Shown in pieces: positions 11,249 through 24,200 of a DNA stretch of 64,000 nt; within the stretch, counting starts at the first letter, position 1; every line of letters begins with the position of its first letter. The stretch spans positions 11,036,001 to 11,100,000 of the forward strand of contig CM060200.1 of the NCBI GenBank assembly GCA_030562195.1. Reading direction: 5' to 3'. Made by a program: the position numbers and the translations under genes. The stretch is from Nipponacmea schrenckii. Lineage: Eukaryota > Mollusca > Gastropoda > Lottiidae. Under the pieces are notes generated by a model. That model worked only from the letters and a program-made list of their open reading frames with translations. It was not told the DNA's origin and searched no databases.

Positions 11249-12848
11249 ACTAGATCCCCAGGCTTCGCGAGGTTCTGACGCAGTGCGTAGCAGTTTTGAT
11301 ATACGCTTTAAAACTACCCCACAAAGTATCTATAGAACACTAACATTATTTTACAGAGTATAAGTCGTTTTTTTTTTCAAAGCATAATTGGTTCGCTGAA
11401 ACTCGTGTCATGTAGACCACCCAAACGCATAATTCAACAAACAGTTTTTAACAATGAAATTCGCAATTTTCAAATGGTGATAAAACGGAAAGTATACATC
11501 GTACATCAAAATATAATATATCAATGGATAGATCTTTTCGAGAGCTATCACATTTGTGCAGCTTACAAGGTCACCAAATTTCAAGGTTACAATATACGAC
11601 CATTCGAAGTTTTTATATATTACTATTAGGTAAATATCAAAATCAAAATCAAAATTCAAAAATCGGTTTCCAAATATGATTCAGAAATCGATATTACATT
11701 CTATGGACACCAAAATTACACGAATCGGATTATCTCCAGAGGCCCCATTTCGATTTAAAGAAAATTACGCACAGTTAGTAGAGAAGAAATACAAAATTCT
11801 CAAATACTAAAAAGCGCATTTTTAGTGGAAATATGTGGTTTTATATATCATTACAAAGAGCAGATAAACTGTAATAAGATTCAATATGAATTTTTGTTAT
11901 TCATAAATTAGTTCACGTGACAGAGCTCTTTAAAAATAAAAATCACAAATTTCAATCGGTTATAAAACCGGAAGTAGACATCGGACAACACATATGACTA
12001 TATCATTGAATAGATATCATCAAGGGCAATAACTCGTGTTCAGGTCATAAGGTTACCAAAGGTCAAGGTCACGAAATATTGGCCTTTGAAATTTTGGTCA
12101 TTACCAAAAAAATTAAAATGGAAATAAAAGAACATCAAAATCAAAATTCAAAAATCGGCTCCCAAATATAATTGCGCAATCGACTTTAGTCATAAGATAT
12201 GAAAAAATAATGAAAATCGCTTTATCACCTGAGGCCCCATTTTTAATTTTACAAAAGTTTAACATTTCAATATGGCGTCTTATCTTTTGCTTCCGGTCCG
12301 GATTTTTTCATCTTCGTTTTTTTGTATGACTATTTGTAGCATGTTGCAAAACGAATTTTTGAAATATCTTAAGAATTCCGGAAGTTAGGTTTTGAACATT
12401 TACAAGAGAATAACTTCAAAACCGGAAGTGATGTCGAAAATTTAAAAAATTATTTTAGATCGCATTAACAATGTCTATCTACCTGTTAGTTTTCAGGTGG
12501 ATGAGAATAACACTGTAGAAGTTGAAAAAAACGCAAAAATTAAAAATAAAAAAGTCAGCTACAAAAGTAATGAAATTAGCAGTTTAAAACTGCAGTTAAG
12601 TAGCTAGCAGTTTAAAGAAGCTAACAAAAGAAGTTCTGTCAAAATCAGTTGAAAATTAAAGGAAATAAACAGCAAAAACCCAAACTAGCGCTATTGCCCA
12701 CAGCTCGTTTCCGGTTGACCTCAATGACGTCATTTTGCATTTAAAAAATGGTAGTCTCGGAGTTTGAATAGCAGACAGCAACAGGTAGTTTGTAGCAAGT
12801 TGCTTTCTTAGAGAAAAAGCGAGGGTAAAATTCGAAAAAAAAAAAAAA
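11249..12848 (+). repeat. CTAGA-train unit 1 (~1.6 kb)
   Basis: Begins CTAGATCCCCAGGCTTCG directly after an A-tract and ends in an A-tract that abuts the next identical start. It has no terminal hairpin. Internal landmarks shared with units 2 and 3 are GTCGTTTTTTTTTCAAAGC, a TCAAGGTCA-type block (about 12045-12075) and ACCGGAAGTGATGTC (about 12420). ORFs of 70-117 codons repeat across units but have no recognisable domain. Confidence 0.88.
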
Positions 12849-14486
12849 CTAGATCCCCAGGCTTCGCGAGGTTCTGACGCAGTGCGTAGCAGTTTTGATA
12901 TACGCTTTAAACCCCACAAAGTATCTATAGAACACTAACATTATTTTACAGAGTAGAAGTCGTTTTTTTTTCAAAGCATAATTGGTTCGCTGAAACTCGT
13001 GTCACGTAGATCGCCCAAACGCATAATTCAACAAACAGTTTTTAACAATGAAATTCGCAATTTTCAAATGGTGATAAAACGGAAAGTATACATCGTACAT
13101 CAAAATATAATATATCAATGGATAGATCTTTTCGAGAGCTATCACATTTGTGCAGCTCACAAGGTCACCAAATTTCAAGGTTACAATATACGACCATTCG
13201 AAGTTTTTATATATTACTATCAGGTAAATATCAAAATCAAAATCAAAATTCAAAAATCGGTTTCCAAATATGACTCAGAAATCAATATTACATTCTATAG
13301 ACATCAAAATTACACGAATCGGAGTATCTCCAGAGGCCCCATTTCGATTTAAAGAAAATTACGCACAGTTAGTAGAGAAGAAATACAAAATTCTCAAATA
13401 CTAAAAAGCGCATTTTTGGTGGAAATATGTGGTTTTATATATCATTACAAAGAGCAGATAAACTGTAATAAGATTCAATATGAATTTTTGTTATTTATAA
13501 ATTAGTTCACGTGACAGAGCTCTTTAAAAATAAAAATCACAAATTTCAATCGGTTATAAAACCGGAAGTAGGCATCGGACAACACAAATGAATATATCAT
13601 TGAATAGATATCATCAAGGGCAAAAAATCTTGTTATGGTCACAAGGTCACCAAAGGTCAAGGTCACGAAATACGGGCCTTTGAAATTTTGGTCATTACCA
13701 AGAAAATTAAAATGGAAATAAAAGAAAATCAAAATAAAAAATCAAAATTCGGCTTCTAAACAAAATTGAGCAATCGACTCTAGTTATTAGATATGAAAAA
13801 ATAACGAAAATCGCTTTATCCCCTGAGGCCCCATTTTGAATTTTACAAAAGTTTGACATTTCAATATGGCGGTTGATCTTTTGCTTCCGGTCCGGATTTT
13901 TTCATCTTCGTTTTTTTGTATGACTATTTGTAGCATGTTGCAAAACGAAGTTTTGAAATATCTTAAGAATTCCGGAAGTTAGGTTTCTAAAATTTACAAG
14001 AGAATAACTTCAAAGCCGGAAGTGACGTCAAAAATTTGAAAAATAATTTGAGATCGCATTTAAAATGTCTATCTACTTATAATTTTTCAGATGGATGAGA
14101 ATAAAATTGTAGAAGTTGAAAAAAATGCAAATATTGAAATTAAAAAAGTCAGCTACAAAAGTAATAAAATTAGCAGTTTTAAACTGCAGTTATGTAGCTA
14201 GCAGTTGAAAGAAGCTAACAAAAGAAGTTATGTCAAAATCAGTTGAAAAATAAAGATAATAAAGAGCAAAAACCAAAAAAACGCCATTGCCCACAGCTTG
14301 TTTCCGGTTGCTCTAAATGAAGTCATTTCACATTTAACAAATACAAGTCTCGCAGTTTGAATAGGCAATAGCAACTAGTAGTTTGTGGCAAGTTGCCTTC
14401 TATGAGAATAATCGAATGTGAAATTCGAAAAAAAAAAAAAAAAGACATTTCGAAAACAAAGCAGTGCGTTCGATGAACGCACTGCA
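12849..14486 (+). repeat. CTAGA-train unit 2 (~1.64 kb), one terminal hairpin
   Basis: Same start as unit 1. The 3' half is nearly identical to the fragment right of the gap. It ends with a single perfect hairpin at 14461-14485, followed almost immediately by CTAG of the next unit. Landmarks: GCCGGAAGTGACGTCA near 14018 and clustered AGGTCA half-sites near 13640-13665. Confidence 0.9.
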
Positions 14487-16258
14487 ACTAGATCCCCAGG
14501 CTTCGCGAGGTTCTGACGCAGTGCGTAGCAGTTTTGATATACGCTTTAAAACTGCCCCTTAAAGTATCCGTAGAACAGTAACGTTATTTTTACAGAGTAT
14601 AAGTCGTTTTATTTCAAAGCATAATTGGTTCGCTGAAACTAGTGTCATGTAGATCGCCCAAACGCATAATTCAACAACCAGTTTTTAACGATGAATCTAG
14701 CAATTTTCAAATGGTGATAAAACGGAAAGTATGCATCGTACATCAAAATATAATATATCAATGGATAGATCTTTTCGAGAGCTATCACATTTGTGCAGCT
14801 CACAAGGTCACCAAAGGTCAAGGTTACAATATACGACCATTCGAAGTTTTTATATATTACTTTCGGTCAAAATATCAAAATCAAAATCAAAATTCAAAAA
14901 TCGGTTTCCAAATATAATTCAGGAATCGATAAAACATTCTATAGGCATCAAAATCACGCGAATCGTAGCTTCTCCAGAGGCCCAATTTCGATTTAAAGAA
15001 AATTACGCACAGTTAGTAGAGAAGAAAATATAAAATTTCCAAATATTAAAAAGCGCATTTTTGGTCGAAATATGTGGTTTAATATATCATTACAAAGAGC
15101 AGATTAATCCTAATAAGATTCAATATAAATATTTGTTATTTATAAATTAATTCACGTGACAGAGCTCGTTAAAAATAAAAATCACAAATTTCGATCGGCT
15201 ATAAAACCGGAAGTAGACATCGGACAACACAAATGAATATATCAGGGGATAGATATCATCAAGGGCAATAAATTGTGTTCAGGTCACAATGTCACCAAAG
15301 GTCAAGGTCACAAAATATGGGCCTTTAAAGTTTTTCTCATTACCAATAAAATCAAAATGGAAATAAAAGAAAATCAAAATCAAAATTCAAAAATCGGCTC
15401 CCAAATAAAGTTGCGCAATCGACTCTAGTCATAAGATATGAAAAAATAACGAAAATCGCTTTATCCCCTGAATTTGAATTTGAAATTTTACAAAAGTTTG
15501 ACATTTCAATATGGCGGCTTATCGTTTGCTTCCGGTCTGGATTTTTTCATCTTCGTTTTTTTGTATGACTATTTCAAGCATATCGCAAAAAGAATTTTTG
15601 AAATATCTTGAAAATTCCGGAAGTTGAATTGTTAAAGTTCAAAAGCGAATAACGTCAAAACCGGAAGTCATTTAGAAAATTTGAATAATGATTTTTGATC
15701 GCATTAAAAGTGTCTATCTACCTATAAGTTTTCAAGTGGATGGGAATAAAATTCTAAAAGTTGATAAAAACGCAAAAAATAAAATTTAAAAAGTCAGCTA
15801 CAAAAGTAATGAAATCAGCAGTTTAAAAATGCAGTTATGTAGCTAGCAATTAAAAGAAGCTATCAAAAGTAGTTCTGTCAAAATCAGTTGAAAAATAGAG
15901 GTAATAAATGGCAAAAACCAAAACGAAGCCATTGCCCACAGCTCGTTTCCGGTCACTCTGAATGACGTCATTTTACATTTAAAAAATAGTAGTCTCGCAG
16001 TTTGAATGGCAGACAGCAACAGGTAGTTTGCAGCAAGTTGCCTTCTTTGAAAATAATCGAGGGTAAAATTCGAAAAAAAAAAAAAAAAAAAAGACATTTC
16101 GAAAACAAAGCAGTGCGTTCGATGAACGCACTGCAAAAAAAAAAAATAGTCATTTCGAAAACAAAGCAGTGCGTTCGATGAACGCACTGCAAAAAAAAAA
16201 AATAAAATAATCCGAACGATTACAATACGTTTTCGACCAAAGTCGAAATACGTAATTA
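14487..16258 (+). repeat. CTAGA-train unit 3, two terminal hairpins and tail
   Basis: Starts CTAGATCCCCAGGCTTCG and runs through the same internal landmarks with more substitutions than units 1 and 2. It ends with an A-tract, hairpin 16110-16134, a second A-rich spacer, hairpin 16166-16190 and the shared tail ATAATCCGAACGATTACAAT to about 16258. It is last in the train; LINE-derived sequence follows. Confidence 0.88.
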
Positions 16259-16309
16259 TTTATTAAGGCATATAATAATGGCGGCAGAAAATTCAACAGT
16301 TTAAAAATT

Positions 16310-17545
16310 GTAAGAGGACAGTTTTAGAAAGACAAAAAGGACCATTGTTTTTCGTACAAGTCTTTGTTTTGAAACGTATTTAATTCAGTTTGTGATATGT
16401 TCTGTAAATATGTTTTATATTTATGAATACTTATGTTTGAGTTTTGTAACTTCGTAGAATAAATGAAATATTTAGTCAAAATTATAGAATGATTAATAAA
16501 ATTACATAATGTCATAGGGATTGGAATCCTTTGATAGAGGCCAAATATTTTCAAGGAGGTGGTTAATTTAACGCCACTTCTATCAAAAATCTTAGAGAGG
16601 ATATCCCATACTTTTTGTGATTCTCTACAAGATATGAATAAATGTTCCATACTTTCTATTTCTAAACAACATAAATTGCAAAGGGTTGAATTTGTTATAC
16701 CTATTTTGCATAGTTTATCGTTTGTATAAATAATTCGATGTAAACATTTATATTCAAAGTTGCTGTGTTTTATACTAGAGCAAACATTTTGTAACTTATT
16801 AAATATAAATTTAATATCTTCTTCTGATAGTTCGATTTCTAGATATTTTTACCATATTTGTATTCCTTTAGGTTTTGAATAGTACTTCTTTATTTGAATA
16901 TCGTATATATGTTTTGGTTTAATAGAATCTAGTCCATGTTTATATAAAGTATAAAGGTTTTGACTTATTTGCTCGGGGATGGTTTTAGCCTCAAACTGAT
17001 ATGAAAGTTCATGAGATAGTTTTTTATTGATGCATGATGATATGCCTAAAAAAGTCAGATTTTTGCTTTCAATTGTTTTTGTTTGTAATATGTTTTGTAC
17101 GTAAATGTAACCTTGGTCAAATAAAGTTTTATCGAACATTATGCTTTTCCAATTTTAATATTTATATTGTTCCAAATGATCTGAGACTCAAAATCTTCCA
17201 TATATTCTATATTTCGAGTATAAATATCATACCAATTATTAATTATTACCAATCATATTTTTGTAAAAGGTGCTATTAATAGTCAAATTTCTTGAATAAT
17301 TACAAGCCGGTAGAATGAATCCATTGACATGCAGCATTATAAAATTGAAAGATATTAGCCATGTTTGATTTTCTGATTGAAATATTTTTTTTATCCAAAA
17401 GATGCATTTACTCTTAAAAAATTCGAAAATATTTAACATTCTTAATCCGCCATCTTCATAATCTTGAATAACACAATATCTTTTAATCTTATCAGGTCCT
17501 TTCCAAAGAAAGTTATAAAGAAGCTTGTTTACATTATTTAAAGTA
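16310..17545 (-). mobile_element. Truncated, frameshifted LINE (L1/Tx1-like) C-terminal region
   Basis: Minus-strand fragments read FLWKGPDKIKRYCVIQDYED then GGLRMLNI near 17450-17530. This matches the block after the reverse transcriptase in L1/Tx1-type pol proteins (LWKG...IKR......GGL...). The stretches 16849-17139 and 16324-16650 continue the region, the latter with an EHLFISC-type motif typical of the C-terminal zinc-binding segment. Reading requires frame changes, and the polymerase core is absent, so it is a 5'-truncated dead copy. Confidence 0.75.
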
Positions 17546-18057
17546 ACACTTGACTTGCGGACAACACATTACCATGGCGTTTGATTGAGGTCAATGTCGA
17601 GTTTGCTCCTACGAAATATGGAGGCGAAAATCCGGGATTCGTTTATACAAAGGCTGTGTCATGTTGATATTCATTTCAACCAATCTCAGCTTGTCATGCA
17701 GAATCTATGTCTGATTATCGATTATGACCTTAGAACTGTATACTTATCAACAAGATTATGAGACTACCAATACTCGCTGGTAAAAATGGGTCTTTTTTTG
17801 GTGGTGTTCACACCCGGTATCGAAACCTTACACTAAATGACTCGTCCCGAATATCGACTGTCGAAAGTTTTAATACGTTCACCGTGTGGATTTGTACGAA
17901 ACGTCTCTGGGTCACAGGCAATGAACAAGTAGTGGTCTGAATCCACGAGCAATAACTTTGTTTTAGTGTAAACGGAAGTTGATGATCATTGGATTTTCTT
18001 TGTACCGGCACTGAACTAAACTAATTCCTTGAAATCTAAGATATTTACATCTGTCTC
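17546..18057. other. 5' flank of the oligopeptidase gene
   Basis: About 0.5 kb of non-repeat sequence that is somewhat richer in CG dinucleotides than its surroundings, just upstream of the first coding exon. The promoter and 5' UTR would be expected here, but I saw no convincing TATA box or initiator. A 60-codon ORF at 17758-17940 is not recognisable. Confidence 0.35.
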
Positions 18058-18288
18058 ATGTCATTTCCCACCAAACTTAACTGTAGTTTGTTTAGTATTA
18101 TTCCCATAAACTCCAATATTCAAATATTCAGATTTTCATTGAAATCTAGTGTGATTTCTCGCAAAGGCTCTGTCCTAGGCCTAGCATTTTTGCACTTTCA
18201 GTTTCACACTCAGCATTTTCATCATCGATTTACAAGTTTTAGATATTTAAGCAGAAAAAGACCTGTCAATTATTCTGATATAGCAAAA
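18058..18288 (+). other. Possible N-terminal extension (mitochondrial-type presequence) of the oligopeptidase
   Basis: An in-frame ATG at 18058 opens 77 codons upstream of the ATG at 18289. The extension has many Arg, Lys, Ser, Phe and His residues and no Asp or Glu until SDIAKM at its end, which is the composition of a mitochondrial targeting sequence. Vertebrate neurolysin has such a presequence and thimet oligopeptidase does not. Without transcript data it could equally be 5' UTR. Confidence 0.4.
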
Positions 18289-21200
18289 ATGGCAATTGCT
18301 GGGAATAAATTGAATTGGAAAATTAAAAAGGATGATATTGAGAAAGAGTCTACAGAATTGGTAGTTAAAACAAAAAAGATATATGATAAAATAGGGGTCC
18401 TGAAACCTGAAGATATCAATTTTAATAATGTTGTCAAGGTAAACATTTTTTAATATAATGCTCACTTATACTTTGTTCAAACATACAGGTTTGACACCCA
18501 TTCATTTGACAAATTGTCCCTATGTTTATTTTCATTTTAAAGTTATATAACAAATTCCCTTAAAGAGGCCCAGGCTTTATTTGTTTCGGACAATCATCCG
18601 ACAGCCTCAAACACATGAAATCTTTTGGTTAGCTAATCAGAAATAGTCTACAGAGCTTACCTTTGAAATTTGAGCCTTCAAATCCATGTGTATCCATAAT
18701 TATCCGTGTTTGAAAAATCATAATGTCGTAAGAAATTACGAACGTCCCGCCATATTGGAAAATGGTTCGTCTTGATAATAAAAGAGTTATCCTTCCCGTC
18801 GTGCAATAGCAGTCATCTATATAAATAGACTACAACGTATTTTCAATTGTCGACTTTGTCAACAGGACACACAATTTTCAGACTGACTGGAGTTTAGTTT
18901 AGTTTATTAATATAAATGAGCTTTAAGATAATTATCTTGTAGCTCTACATACAATTAATATACAATTCACATATAAATAAAAAAAATAAAAAAAGGAAAG
19001 ATAGCAAAAATCAAATATAGATACATATATACACACTTATTATGGAAGAGCACTGTCTACAAGTTCGTTTCTTCTTTTGAATGAATAAAAAATAAATTTA
19101 GATAATGAATTTAAAATCAATCTGGAGTTTGACGACATAATTGAGATGAATTTATCAATTGAAGGATATTTACAATAATATTTTGGGAGGTACCGAATTC
19201 TAAGATCATTATATATGGGACAAATTAAAAGGAAATGAAGCTCGTCTTCTATTGCATTTAAATTACAGACTGTACACAATCGGGTGGATCTTTTGGCTTT
19301 CACAAATCTACCACTTTCAATATTTAGGCAATGTGAGCTGCACCTAAAGCGTGATAATGCTATGCGATATTTTTCTATATGAACATATTGTAAATAGGGT
19401 TGTATTTTAAAATCAAAGGTGAATAGATTATAATAAAATAATTTGATACTTTCATTTTTCGAGCTATTCCATACTTGTACATTTTGGTCCAGGAGCCTTT
19501 GGTTTAAGATATAAAGTACATGTTTAGAGTTAATATAGTCTTGATAATCCCATAATACACTTAAACCTAACGTGTCTAATAGACATTTTAGTTTATAACA
19601 CCAATTATCCCCTCGTCTGCAGTTAGCTGATGTTCTAACTGATTTGTAGATAAAACGTAACAAGCTATCATATTGCAGAAGGTCTACCCAGTATTTAAAA
19701 ATAAGTTTATGCCTTAAGAAACTTTGAGGTAACCGCCCCAATTCACCAATAACCGCACTTGTTGGCGTTGTAGGTTTCACTCCCAGTACCCTTTTACAGA
19801 ACTTAAGGTGCACTGTTTCAACCTCTTTTGCAGTATGAAAACCCCAAACAGGTGCCCCATAGGATAGAATAGACCCTACATATGAATCGAACAATTTACA
19901 TTTCTGATTGATATCGATATCAATACTCTCAAATACATTATACAATTGGAATAGTGATTTTGAACCTTTAGCTGCAATTGCTTTCTGAGCAGTGTTAAAT
20001 TTGCCATTCATACTGAGTTCGATACCCAAATAATTGAAAGATTTTACAATTTCTAAGGGTTGGTTGTTATAGTAAAAATCATAATTTGCAACCGAGTGTC
20101 CTTTTTGGAAAACCATAACTTTAGATTTATGTATATTTACTTCGAGCTTCCATTTGTCACAATAATTTTTCAAGTTCTCTAATTGCCTTTGTAAGCCGAC
20201 TTGTGAAAGTGAAAGTAAGGTGGTATCGTCTGCATACATCAAACATGGAATTATCACATTGTTAATAATTACAGGATCTAATGTGTTTTTACATAAAAAT
20301 TCATCAAAATCATTTAAGTACAATAAAAATAGCAATGGAGATAAATTGTCTCCTTGTTTTACTCCAGACAATGAGTTAATGGGCTTTGACCTTTGACATC
20401 GGTATTTTACACATAGCTCTATTTTACTATACATAGATGAGATAGATGTTAACATTTTTGTACTAATACCGTAAGATTCTAGTTTAGCTATCAATAATTT
20501 ACGATCTATTTTATCAAAACATTTTGAATAATCTATAAAGGCACAGAATACTTTACTACCTTCTGCTAAATATTTTGATACAATTAATTGAAGAATAAAA
20601 ATACAATCTATGGTACTTTTGTTTTTCTGGAATCCAAATTGCATATTAGTGAGAAAAGAATGACTATCTGTCCAAGACAGGATCCTGTCATTAAGTAGCA
20701 TAGAATACAATTTGGCTAGTACATTCATAATTGTAATTGCTCTGTAGTTGTCCGCGTACAGCATGGAAAAAAATGAAAAGTGAAATTTTTTGTTTGAGGT
20801 ATTTTTCAAGGTATTTTGCGATTTTCTTAGAGCTTGAGTATTTCTGAGGACTGTTTAAATGTAAGAAAGGCCCAAAACGACCCCTAAAAATCAAGTCTGG
20901 GCCTCTTTAAAAGGGTAAAACAATTACCGGTAAAAATATAAAAGCCTACTAGGGCCTAATGTCCCTAACATTTGGGGTAAAAGTCTTCCCCAGAAACTAG
21001 TCTTTGATCACATTTTCTCGTCCTATTAACTACCAAAAGTTGAGAAATCAATTTAATTTTTTAGCAAAGCTTATCACTGTAGGCCTTATTGTTTTCACAT
21101 CTCACTGTTGAAATATATGTCTTCAGTGTCCAAAATTATTTGTGTTTGAAAGTTAAAATGATTACTCTCTATTTATATAGAAAAAGGTTAAATTATGTGA

Positions 21201-24200
21201 GTTTTGTACTTTTCAATTACTTCTGTACACAAAATGCATACCGGTACCAATATTTTCAAAACCCATATCAACCCCCCAAACAGGCAAGCTATAAATGCAC
21301 CAAAAAAGTATAAGGTGTCATAAAGTTATTATATAAGGAACAAGATACAAAAACTGAGAGTTTGACCACAAAAAATCTCATAATTACAAATGGTTATTTT
21401 TTCTATATTTCTAAGTTACAGTGCAGCTGTTTACTCTATCTTTCTATTGAATTCCAGCAATTGGCTGATAATGATTGTTGGTATGCTGTAAAGAGAAATA
21501 ATGTTGACTTCCTTCAACATGTCTGTCCTGACAAAACATTAAGAGATGCTAGTAATGCTGCTGATAAAATCTTATCTGAATTTGATGTGGAAATGAGGTA
21601 TTTTTAAACAATGTGTTTTTTACTATCATTATATAGGTTCTGTTTCCCATAAATTTTAAGAATAGATTCTGTAAATCTGTTTTTTCGGAATGTATATACC
21701 CAATTTGATTAATCCAGATGCTTTGAGTCCCGTTGGAGGACTTAACTCCATATTATCTTAAAATCATGGTAGTTTATTCTTATATGTGATTTTGGCTATA
21801 CTTTTATTTTAGAAAGTTAACTTAGATTACATTATAATAATAGTAACAAATAGATCCACAGGCTTCCAATATCATCAAGGGCAATACATTTTGTTCAGGT
21901 CACAAGGTTAGCAAAGGTCAAGGTTGGTGATAAGTTAAAGAAAAAAAAAAGAAAATTAAAATTAAAACTTCTAAAGTTCTCTCTTTTTCAGCATTGTTCA
22001 GGAGCTTATAGAATGGAAATATTTTGAATTTGATGGGGTCACGGGTGCACTCGTTCACTCAGGCTTACTCATAGATATCATTCTATATTCTGAATGTTTA
22101 GTTTGTGATTTGCAACATTGTATTTGCTGAAATAATCTGAAATAAAACTATTTCAGTATGAGACAGGATGTATTTGATGCACTGTTAACATACCAAAAGA
22201 AATTCCCTGGTGACCGCTCTGATGAAACCAGAAGATATGTAGAGAGACAAATCAAACTTGGCAAGAGAAATGGTAAGACTCTGGAAGTCGAAAAAGAATG
22301 CTTGTTTCCTTTTTAGCACTATCCATGGTATTCATTATAAATAGCAGAATATTAGGAGTTAAAGAGTGTGTTGAGTCTAAACTAAAGATTTGAAACTAAC
22401 AATCGTTAAGTACTGTTAAAAGGATAGGAGAAACAATTCCTTCAAAATAAAAAAGTAAGCCGTATTAGTTGAGTATATTTGAAATAAGAAGTGATGAAAT
22501 CTGATGGAACCAACTTATTACCATCACCTAGACGGAATTACTAAAATTGATATCTGCAAACTTTCCCTTAACTTGTCATTCAGGATTAGAAATTGGATTA
22601 GATTTAGTCTATTGTTGTTTTTAGGTTTACATTTAACAAAAGATACTCAAGAGAAAATAAAAACTCAGAAGAAAAGAATGAGTGATCTTGCTATTGATTT
22701 TGGTAAAAATCTGAATGAAGAAAAGAGTGTTCTGGAATTTACCTCAGAAGACTTAGGTATTCATAGATTATGCTTTATGCTTTTTATGTATGATTAAAAA
22801 AATGATAATTCATATATGAGTATGAGATTGAGGCTGATTACATCAAGCTAGAGGACTCATGAACAACAAGCCACTGTTAAAGCTAAAGAAAGATAGAGTG
22901 TTAAAAACCACCAGTCAGCACTTCTTCAGCCATAGGATGACCAATGCATGGAATAAACTACCAGCTGATGTGGTTGAACAACCTCCCTCATTGCATTTAT
23001 AGCCAGACTGGACAAACACTGGAAGCCTGTAAAATATAGCCAGTGCTCTGTGTACTAGGTCCATCATGGATATGCCATGATCTGATTCAGGCTTATAGCC
23101 TAAACAGAAGCGGATGAGTATAAGTATGTTGTAATTTCCTTCATTTAGAATAATAATAGTTAAAGTGATACTGCATCTTGGCATGAACATAAATTTGAGT
23201 TCTCAAAAATGGTCGATATGAGTATTTATTCATCAGTGAACTTACCTGGTGCCATATAGTAATAGATTCCTTAAAATCTGGAAAACTCACACAACTATGT
23301 CATTTTTGAAAAATGCTTAATCAATTTATTAAGCATTTTTCAATACTCAAATGCATCTTTATGGTTAAATTCTTGGTTTTTTGGATATTTGTTTATTTAT
23401 TTTTTTCTGTAATTTTTGGCAGCAGGTATATTTACTGATGAATAGATTATTGACCAAGTTTAAAATTATCAAGTTTTTCGTTCATCCTGAGATCTATTAT
23501 CCCTCTAAATTTCTTTCAATTTGTATCCAACCACATTTTGATGTATATTGAAAGGCTCTTCTAGAAGAAGAATTTCCTCCTAACATTAAATGTAATCATA
23601 TTTTTTTTAGTTGGTCTACCAGAAGACTTCATCAAGGGCTTAGACAAGGTAATTATTTAGAATAAATATATGATAAGAACTTATTTCCTTACTTGAGTCA
23701 TTGAAGATAAGTAATTTCATTCTGTGTGAAATAAGGGAAATTTTGGTGGCATAAGTCAACTATTCCTCTGTTGACACTATCATGTAACCTATATCCCAGG
23801 TGACAGATTTATCACCCTTGTAGATACACAAATATCCAACTACTTGAGGTTTACAATCAAATCTAGGCTACAAGTTTTTAATAAATGCTTCTTTTAATGG
23901 ATTTATGGCATTATCCTCCGGCTGCAGAGCTACTGTTGTATATTAAGTTTCTGATGTAAAATTAGTTTCTGTTGTATAATTAGGTTCTGTTGTATAATTA
24001 GTTTCTGATGTATAATTAGTTTCTGATGTATGATTAGGCTCTGTTGTATAATTAGGTTCTGTTGTATAATTAGTTTCTGTTGTATAATTAGTTTCTGATG
24101 TATAATTAGTTTCTGATGTAAAATTAGTTTCTGTTGTATAATTAGTTTCTGATGTATAATTAGTTTCTGATGTATGATTAGGCTCTGTTGTATAATTAGG

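Noticed and set aside
11405..15033. Recurrent 74-117-codon ORFs in the CTAGA train
   Set aside because: They recur because the units are tandem. They overlap on both strands, show no domain and are broken differently in each unit.
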